Below are positions 54,501 to 63,500 of a DNA stretch of 64,000 bases, piece by piece. How positions within the stretch are numbered: position 1 is the first letter of the stretch; the number at the start of each line of letters is the position of its first letter. The notes under the pieces were generated by a model. It was not told the DNA's origin. It made no database searches and was given only the letters and a program-made list of their open reading frames with translations. The DNA is taken from positions 1-64,000 of the forward strand of contig CAZXYZ010000030.1 in the NCBI GenBank assembly GCA_964645045.1, in the 5' to 3' direction. Source of the DNA: Anammoximicrobium sp964645045. GTDB taxonomy: Bacteria > Planctomycetota > Planctomycetia > Pirellulales > Pirellulaceae. A program made the position numbers and the translations under genes.

Positions 54501-57500
54501 CGAGATCCGGGCCGACATCTTCGCCAATTGGCGCGACCAGGACGACGACGGCAAGATGCACCTGGACGAACTCGTGCAGATCGTCAACACGGACGGCATC
54601 GGCTGCGTGTTCGATCTGGGCGGCGAAGTGCGGGCACTGGTCAAACTGGTGTGGGAAGTGTTCGGCGCGGACGGCAGCTACACGTTCATCGACGCGCTGC
54701 TGTTCTCGTTCCAGAACGAGTGCCCGACGTTCCAACTCGGACACGTGGCGGGCGCCGGCGAATCGCTGCCGGACGGCACGACCACGGCGGCCGATACGCT
54801 GGTGCTGCACGCCGGCGCGTTCGCCGGCCAACGCGGGCCGGGCAGTTCCAGCGACGTGGCCGAAGCGTTCACGGTGACCGAAATCGCCCCCGGCGTGTAC
54901 GACGTCGAGGCGCTTGGCTTGGAGAGCCGTTACGCGGGCGTGACGAGCATCTTCTTCGACGGCGGCGCGGGCGACGACGCCTTGTACCTGGTCGATGTCA
55001 CCGTGCCGGTCACGGCCTACGGCGGCGCCGGCAATGACACGCTCGAAGGCGGCTCCGCGATCGACTATCTCGACGGCGGCGCGGGCCACGACACGCTGTA
55101 CGGCTTCGCAGGCGGCGATACGTTGCTCGGCGGCGGCGGCAACGATACCATCGACGGCGAGTCGGGCAACGATGCGATCGACGGCGGGGCGGGCGACGAC
55201 GTGATCGACGGCGGGGCCGATAACGACACGATCGACGGTGGGGCCGGGGCCGACGTGATTCACGGCCGCGCCGGAGCGGACTGGATCAGCGGCGACTCCG
55301 GCAACGACGAAATCTACGGCGGCGCGGATGACGACACGATCGACGGCGGCCCCGGCGCGGACTTGATCCTGGGCGAAGCCGGCATGGACGCGATCCACGG
55401 CGGCTCGGGCGGCGATTTGATCAGCGGCGGCTCGGGCGGCGATTTCCTGTACGGCGACAGCGGCAACGATCTGATCGTCGGCGGCCAGCTCGACGCCAAC
55501 GAAGATCTGGAGACGCTGCTTTTCAACTCGCTCGGGATTGTCGTCGACTCGCTCGACAAGGATGCCGATGGCGCGGCGGACGCGGCCGACGAATTGTGGG
55601 GCGGCCTGGATAACGATTTCCTGGTCGGCGACCAGGGCGCCGACAAGCAATACGGCGGCTGGGGCAACGATCTGATTCTGGCCCACCTGCTGCTCGACCG
55701 TTCGACCACGTTCGCCGAGTACATTGAAGGCGGCCCGGACAACGATTTCGTCTGTGGCGGCAGCGGCAAGGACGAGATTTACGGCGGCACGCATTCGGCC
55801 GTGGCCCTGTCCCACGTGCTGGCCGAAGAAGGCGGGCCGACCTTTGGCGGCGCGACGACTGTGAGCTGCGACGCCCTGCCGACGATCGAGATGACGGAAA
55901 CCGGGACGCTCGCAGGCACCGTCTACTTCGACACGGACGCCAGCGGCGCGTTCGACAGCGGCGAGGCGGGCCTGGCGAACTGGACCGTCAACCTGTTCGA
56001 CTCGGACGGCGATCTGGTCGACAGTGCGCTGACCGCGGGCGACGGCACGTATGCGTTCAGCGGCATCGAGTACGGCAGCTATACGGTGGCCCAGGTGCTG
56101 GACGCGGGCTACGTGCAGACGGCCCCCGCGTCGCTCACGCACGCCGTCACGCTGGCGGCCGGCGCGACGCTCGGCGGCCTCGACTTCGGCAACGATTTTC
56201 TCGGCGCGACGATCCAGGGCCAGAAGTTCCACGACGAGGACGGCAACCGCATCAAGGACCCCAGCGAGGGCGGGTTGAACGGCTGGCAAATCGAACTGCG
56301 GGACACCAACGGCGAACTGGTGGCCAGCACCATGACCGCCGATTACGACTTGAACAACGACAACGTGATCGACGTCACGACGGAACGCGGACTGTATTTC
56401 TTTGCGGAACAGGTGCCCGGCTTGTACTGGGTGACGGAGGTGGCGCGCAGCGGCTGGATTCAGAGCACGCCGCCGCTGTCCTCCGCGAACACGTTCCAGT
56501 TCATCGCGGACGACGGCTTCTCGCCGACCCGATCCGACGCCAAGGTCACGGGCCTGACCGGCGCGGTCACCGACGTGAACGTCACGCTAAACATCGCCCA
56601 CGAGACACTGGAACAATTGAAGGTCTTCCTGCTCAGCCCCGCGGGGACCAAAGTCGTGCTGATCGACGGCGTCGGCGGCGATGCGGCGAATTTCACCAAC
56701 ACGATCCTGGACGACGAAGCCTTCTGGCAGATCGGCGCCGCGCCGCAGATGGATGGCTACTCGAGCGATTTCGCGCCGCTGCAGAGTCTGAGCAAGCTGG
56801 ACGGCGAAGACCCCAACGGCGTCTGGACGCTCGTGATTCAGGACAAGACGGAAGAGACCGTGGGCCGGTTGAACGGCTGGTCCGTGACGATCGCGACCAG
56901 CGGAGGCGACAACCTGACGTTCAATGGCGGCAGTCTCAACGTATTCGAATCGGATCGCCTCGTAAATTACGAAGTGACCGTGGCGACCGGCGACACGGCG
57001 ACGCGCAGCTTCGGCAACTTCCAACCCGGCCGCGTGCGCGGGACGAAGTTCGAAGACCTCAACGGCAACGGCCAGCGCGACGCGGGCGAGGGCGGCCTGG
57101 CGGGCGTGACGATCTACGCTGATCTGAACGACAACGGCCAGTTGGACCGGCTGGAACCGAGCACGGTCACGGTGCCGAACGACCCGAGCACGCCGATGCT
57201 GAACGAAACGGGGATGTACACGCTGGCGCCGCTGCCGCCGGGTTCGTACGTGATCCGCGAGGTGCTGCCGTCGCGGGCTGTGCAGACCGTGCCGCTGCCG
57301 CCGCCCGGTTCGTCGTTGCCCGGAGGATACAGCATCCAAATCACGTCCGGGGACACGCTCAAGGGCCGCGACTTCGGCAACCAGCCGCGCGGCGAAATCC
57401 ACGGCACGAAGTGGATCGACACCAATGGGAACGGCTTCCGCGATCCCGGCGAGCCGGGCCTGGCGGGCGTCGTGATCTACAGCGACCGCAACGGCAACGG

Positions 57501-60500
57501 CCAGCTCGATGCGAACGAGCGGGCGGCCGTCACGATGGCCGACGATCCGGCGACGAAGAACATCGACGAAACCGGCCACTACTGGCTGCTCGACCTGCCC
57601 GTCGGGACGCACACGTTGCGCGAAGTCGTGCCGCCGGGCTATGCCCAGACCGCGGGCGGCAGCGTGCTGGTGTACGCGGACGACTTCGAGGACCCGGCGG
57701 TCGGCGCCGGATGGTCCACGCAAGAGCGTTCGACCACGCCGAAGTTTGCCAACGGCTTCTTGGGCGCCTTCGGCAACGAGGACGTGAATCTCGACCTGAC
57801 CGGACTGCCGGCGCACGGCGAGATCACTGTCGAGTTCGATCTGTACGTGCTGGGCGCGTGGGACGGCAACGGGTACTTGCCGTCCGAACCGGCCGACGTG
57901 TGGAAGCTGGCGATCGACGGCCAGCCGCAACTGGTCACCACGTTCAGCAACGTGGTGGGCTTCGAGCAGGCGTATCCGGGCACGTGGGGCGACGACGCCG
58001 ATCCCGCGCAGACGGGCGCGGCGGCGGTCGACTCGCTGGGCTACGATCTGCCGCACGCGGTTTACCGCGTCCAGTACCGCATCGCGCATCAGAGTTCGGA
58101 CTTGCGGCTGGTCTTCTCGGCCGCCGGGTTATCGTCGGCCAAGTTTGATCAGGAGTTCTGGGGCCTCGACAACATCCGGATCGCCATCCCGCAGAACCAT
58201 CACATGGTCGCACTCGAACCGTATGAAATCGCCGAGGGGATCGACTTCGGCAACCGGCCCCGTGGCGGCGGCGTGGACGGCGAGAAGTACGAGGACCGCA
58301 ACGGCAACCACCGCCGCGACCCGGATGAGCCGGGACTGGCCGGCGTCGTGATCTACGCCGACCTGAACGACAACGGCCAACTCGACGACAACGAGCCCTT
58401 GACCGTCACGCTGGCCGACGATCCGCAGACGAAGCACGTCGACGAGACCGGCCGCTATCGGCTGCAGGGACTGTTGCCGGGGCGGTACGTGATCCGCGAA
58501 GTCGTACCGGAAGACTACGCGCAGACGGCCTCCGGCCGCGAGGTGTTGTACAGCAACGATTTCGAAACGCCCGCCGGCTCCACCAATCCGGTCGGCGACG
58601 AATGGTCGACGGACCGGGTTACCACGTCGCCCAGCGGCCAGCGGACGTTCCTCGGCCTGTTCGAAAACGAACAGGTATCGCTCAGCCTGAGCGGCTTGCC
58701 GGCGCACGACGCGTTGCAGATCTCGTTTGACCTGATCGTGGCCGGCTCGTGGGACGGCAATCATCCACGGCAGGGTCCGGACCGCTGGAGCGTGGGACTG
58801 CGCGGCCAGGCGCCGCTGCTGGACACGACGTTCAGCAATGTGGGGAATAGCCAGCCGGCGTGGCAGAATCCCGTCGATCCGTACGACGTGAACGCGGACG
58901 GCTTTGTTGTCGCTCTGGACGTCCTGTTGCCGATCAATCGCATCAACTTGTTCAACCAAGGCCCGCTGCCGGTGCCCCCTGCGCCCACACCCGGCCGGTT
59001 CGCGTTCTACGACGTGACGGGTGACGCCGCGTTGACGGCGGGGGACGTATTGGCCGTGGTCAACAAGATCAACAGCGCCCACCCGGGCATCATTCCCGGC
59101 ACCGGGCTTCCGCTGGGACCAGGCCAAGGCGAATTCTACGCGCAGGCGTTTCCCGACGCTTACGCCATGGGCGACCATCCGCCGCGGACCGGCACCGCTG
59201 AAACGGACTCGCTGGGTTACGACAGCTTTGAGATTCCCCCGACCGATGCCCGCTATCGGCCCAGCGACGCCGTGTACCATCTGACGTTCACCGTGCCGCA
59301 CAGCGGCGACTCGGTCGTATTCGACTTCCACGCGATGGGACTCAGCAACCGCAATCTCAGCTTCGAGAAGTGGGGGCTGGACAACGTCGTGGTAGCGCTC
59401 CCGAACACCGGTTATACGGTCGATGTTGGGGCGGACCAGGTCGTGCGCGGCATCGACTTTGGCAACCGGCCGACGAAGCAGGCGAGGGACTTCGGCGACT
59501 CGCCCGACCAGCCGTACCCGACGCTGCTGGCCCGGGACGGCGCCCGCCACACGATCGTGCCGGAGTATTATCTGGGCAGCCAGATCGATGCGGACGGGGA
59601 CGGCCAGCCCACGGCCGATGCGGCGGGCGACGACGGCGAGGAATACGATGACGATGACGGCGTCCGCGTGCTGACGCAGTTCATGGCGGGGAAGGACGTG
59701 CGGCTGGAAGTGATCGCTTCGGCGCGCGGGTTCCTGAACGCCTGGGCGGATTTCAACGGCGACGGCGACTGGCAGGACGAGGGCGAGCACTTCCTCGCCG
59801 ACAAGACCGTCATCAGCGGCGTAAATTCCGTTTCGGCGCCGGTCCCCGCGTCGCCGCTGCCGTTGCCCGACGTCCTGCACGCCCGCTTCCGCTTCAGCAC
59901 CCAGCAGGGGCTGTCGTTCACCGGCCCCGCGCCCAACGGCGAGGTCGAGGACTATCGGTTTGCGACCGGCCAGACGCCGGGCGGCAACGGCGAAGCCGAG
60001 GGGCCGGCCGTCAGCGGCCTGATCATCGGCGCCGTCTGGTCCGATTCGAACGGCAACGGTGTGCGCGAGGCGGCCGACATCGGCGTGGCCGGTGTCACCG
60101 TGTACGCCGACCTGAACCGCAACGGCACGTTCGATGCCGGCGAACCGAGTGCGGTCACCCAAGCCGACAACGCCGGCACGCCGGAGGACGAGAGGGGCGT
60201 GTACAACCTGCGGGGCACGTTCGACGGCCCGATCCTGGTTCGCCAGGTCGTCCCCGCCGGCTATCTGCAGACGTACCCGACCGGCCCCGGCGGCTTTCAT
60301 ACGGTGGTGCCCGTGCAGGGCGAGCCGATCGACCGGATCGACTTTGGAAACCGGCTCGAGCGGCAGGAGCAGGGCGACAACGAAGTCCGCGGCCGCAAGT
60401 GGCTTGACACCAACGGCGACGGCCAGCAGCAGGAAAACGAACCGGGCTTGGCCGGCGTCACGATCTACGTGGACCTAAATCGTAACAACCAGCCCGACCT

Positions 60501-63500
60501 GAACGAACCGCAGGACGTAACGCACGCGGACGATCCAGGAACGCCAGCCGACGAGACGGGCCAGTACGTCTTGACCGGCGTTCCCAGCGGCGAAATCACC
60601 GTTCGCGAGATCGTGCCCAACGGCTACGAGCCAACGACGCCTCCGGGTGGCGTAATTACCTTCGTCCTGGAAGGCGGCCTGCCCGGCACCGGCGGCGACC
60701 CCGTCACCGTACACTTCGGCAACCGGCCGGTCGGAAAAGGCCGGAACATCGTCACGGGGACCAAGTGGCACGACCAGACCGGCGAACTGGGCTGGCGCGA
60801 TCCGGGCGATCCGGGGTTGGCAGGCGTGACGATCTACGTCGATCTGAACGGCAACGCTCATCTGGACGCGGGCGAGCCGAGCGCCGTGTCGCAGACCGAC
60901 AATCCGGCGACGCCCCAGGACGAAACGGGCCAGTACCGGATCGAGTCGGTGCCGGACGGCCAGTACCAGGTGCGGGAGGTCGAGCCGGCCGGCTGGAAGC
61001 AGAGCTACCCCGCCGCGCCGTACACGATCACGGTGGCCTCGGGCACCGTGGTCCAGGGGCTCGACTTTGGCAATTTCCAATACACGCCGCTCCAGGACGG
61101 CGACGACGTCATCTACGCCGGCGACGGCGACGACCTGGTGTACGGCGACAACCTGGTCGCCGATCCGTTCGTGGTCAGCGTCGGCACGCGCCGCGACACG
61201 CTGTACGGCGAGGCCGGCCAGGACTTGCTGTTCGGCCAGGAACGCGACGACCTGTTGGACGGCGGCGCCGATGATGACCAGCTCGACGGCGGCGAAGATT
61301 CCGACCGCGTATTGCAGACGTCCGATCTGACGCAGATCCTGGCCGACGACGTGGCGTTGAACTCCGCCACGCTGACCGCCGGCCCGAGCACGGACAACTT
61401 GCTGAACATCGAGCACGCGACGCTGACCGGAGAGGGCGGCGACAATCTGATCGACGCCTCGGGCTTCAGCTACGGTTCCGTGATCTTGCAGGGCGGCGGC
61501 GGCAAGGACATGCTGATCGCCACCGCGTTCAACGACGTGCTGGAAGGGGGCGACGACAACGACACGCTCCAGGCCGGCGCGGGCAGCGATCGCCTCGACG
61601 GCGGCGCGGGCAGCGACCTGCTGGAAGGCGGCGACGGCAGCGATCGCTACGTCTTCGAATCGGCGACCGCCGCCGAGGAGGATACCGTCACCGAAACCGC
61701 CGCAGCGGACGAAGACATCCTGGATTTCTTGCACCTGCCGGCCGGCGATCCGGTCCATGTCGATCTGTTCACGACCCTCACCGGGACGACCAACAACCGC
61801 TCGCTGACGTTCACCAACCCGCAGTTCCTCGAAGATATCTTCGGCGGCGAAGGGGACGATATCCTGATCGGCAGCGTAGCCGACAATCGGATCGTGGGCG
61901 GCCTTGGCGACGATGCGATCGAAGGCAAGGATGGCAACGACGTGCTGGCCGGCGCCGACGGCAGCGACACGCTCGACGGCGGAAGCGGCAACGATACGTT
62001 CGTTTTCGACGACGGCTGGGGCACGTTGGACATGGTCTTCGACCCCAGCGGCGACGACACGCTGAACCTGTCGCGGATCGGAGCCAACCTGACGGTGCAG
62101 CTGCTGGCGGCTGGCGATCTGCTGGTCACCGACGGCACATCGACCCTGCGGCACGTCGGCAACACGATCGAGCACGTGCTCGGCGGCCAGGGCCACGACC
62201 GGTACACGTTTGAAGATGGAGCGACGCTGGCCGGCGGCCTGGGCGACATCAATGATCCCGACGGCCTCGACCTGCTGGACTACTCGGCGTATACCACGCC
62301 GGTCGCGGTGAACCTGCTGCTTGGCAGCGCCACCGGCACCGCGGGCGTCTCTGGGGTCGAGCACGTCTTCGGCGGTTCCAACAACGACACCCTCACCGGC
62401 GACGGCGGGTTGAACGCGCTGTCCGGCAACGCGGGTGACGATCAACTGTCGGGCTTGGGCGGCAACGACGTGTTGTTCGGCGGGGCCGGTAACGACGTGC
62501 TGCTGGGCGGCCCCGGCAACGAGTTCTACCTGTTCACGCCCGCCGTCGGCGTCGAAGTGGATCTGGTGAATGAACAGCCGGGCGAAGGCACAGACACGCT
62601 GGATTTCGGTACCGTTGACGTGCCGATCAACGCCGATCTGACGAGCGACACGATCGTCACGTCCGCCACCCGCACCGTGTCGCTGGCGGTCAGCGGCAAT
62701 TGGGCCAACTTCGAAAACGTCATCGCCACGGCGTTCAACGACACGCTGACCCCCAACGGCAATAACAACGTGCTGACCGGCGGCGACGGGCACGACGTGT
62801 ACAGCGTGCTACCCACGGTCGCCGGCACGGCCACGCTGGTCGAAGGGCCATCGTCCAGCGGCAACCCGGCGGTCGGCGGCACGGACCTCGTGGACTTCTC
62901 CGCCTTCGGGGCGGGTGTGATGTTCGACATGAGCGCCGCGACGAACGTGCTGGCCAGCGGGTTGACGTTGAAGCTGCACGACGGCGCCGGCGGCGACGCC
63001 CCGTTGAGCTTCGAAGACATCGTCGGCGGTGCGGGGCCGGACGTATTCACCGGCAACGACGCGGCCAACGTGATCGACGGCGGCGCGGGCAATGATACGC
63101 TGCGCGGCTTGCGCGGCAACGACACCCTGCTCGGCGGCGCCGGCACGAACCATCTGTACGGCGGCGTCGGCGACGACACGTACATCTTCGTCGATCCATC
63201 GGCCGCAGTGGACACGACCGTGCATGAAGACGCCGGCCAAGTCGGCGGCGGCCAGGTCTCGCCCGGCGGCACCGACACGCTCGACCTGTCGGCGCTGACG
63301 ACCGCGGTGACGTTCGATTTGTCGCTGACGACGAACACCAACGGCCTGTTGACGGTGCATTTACAGGACGGCGTCGGCGCCGCCGCCGCCGCCCACTTCG
63401 AAATCCTGATCGGCAGCGCGACGCAGACCAACGTCCTGACCGGCAACGAAGCCGACAACCTGCTGGTCGGCGGCAGCAGCGGCGACCAACTTACCGGCGG

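Noticed and set aside
60475..62793. Minus-strand open frame of 772 codons under the RTX repeats
   Set aside because: Repeated Val/Ala/Asp composition mirrors the calcium-repeat codons on the other strand; no domain.
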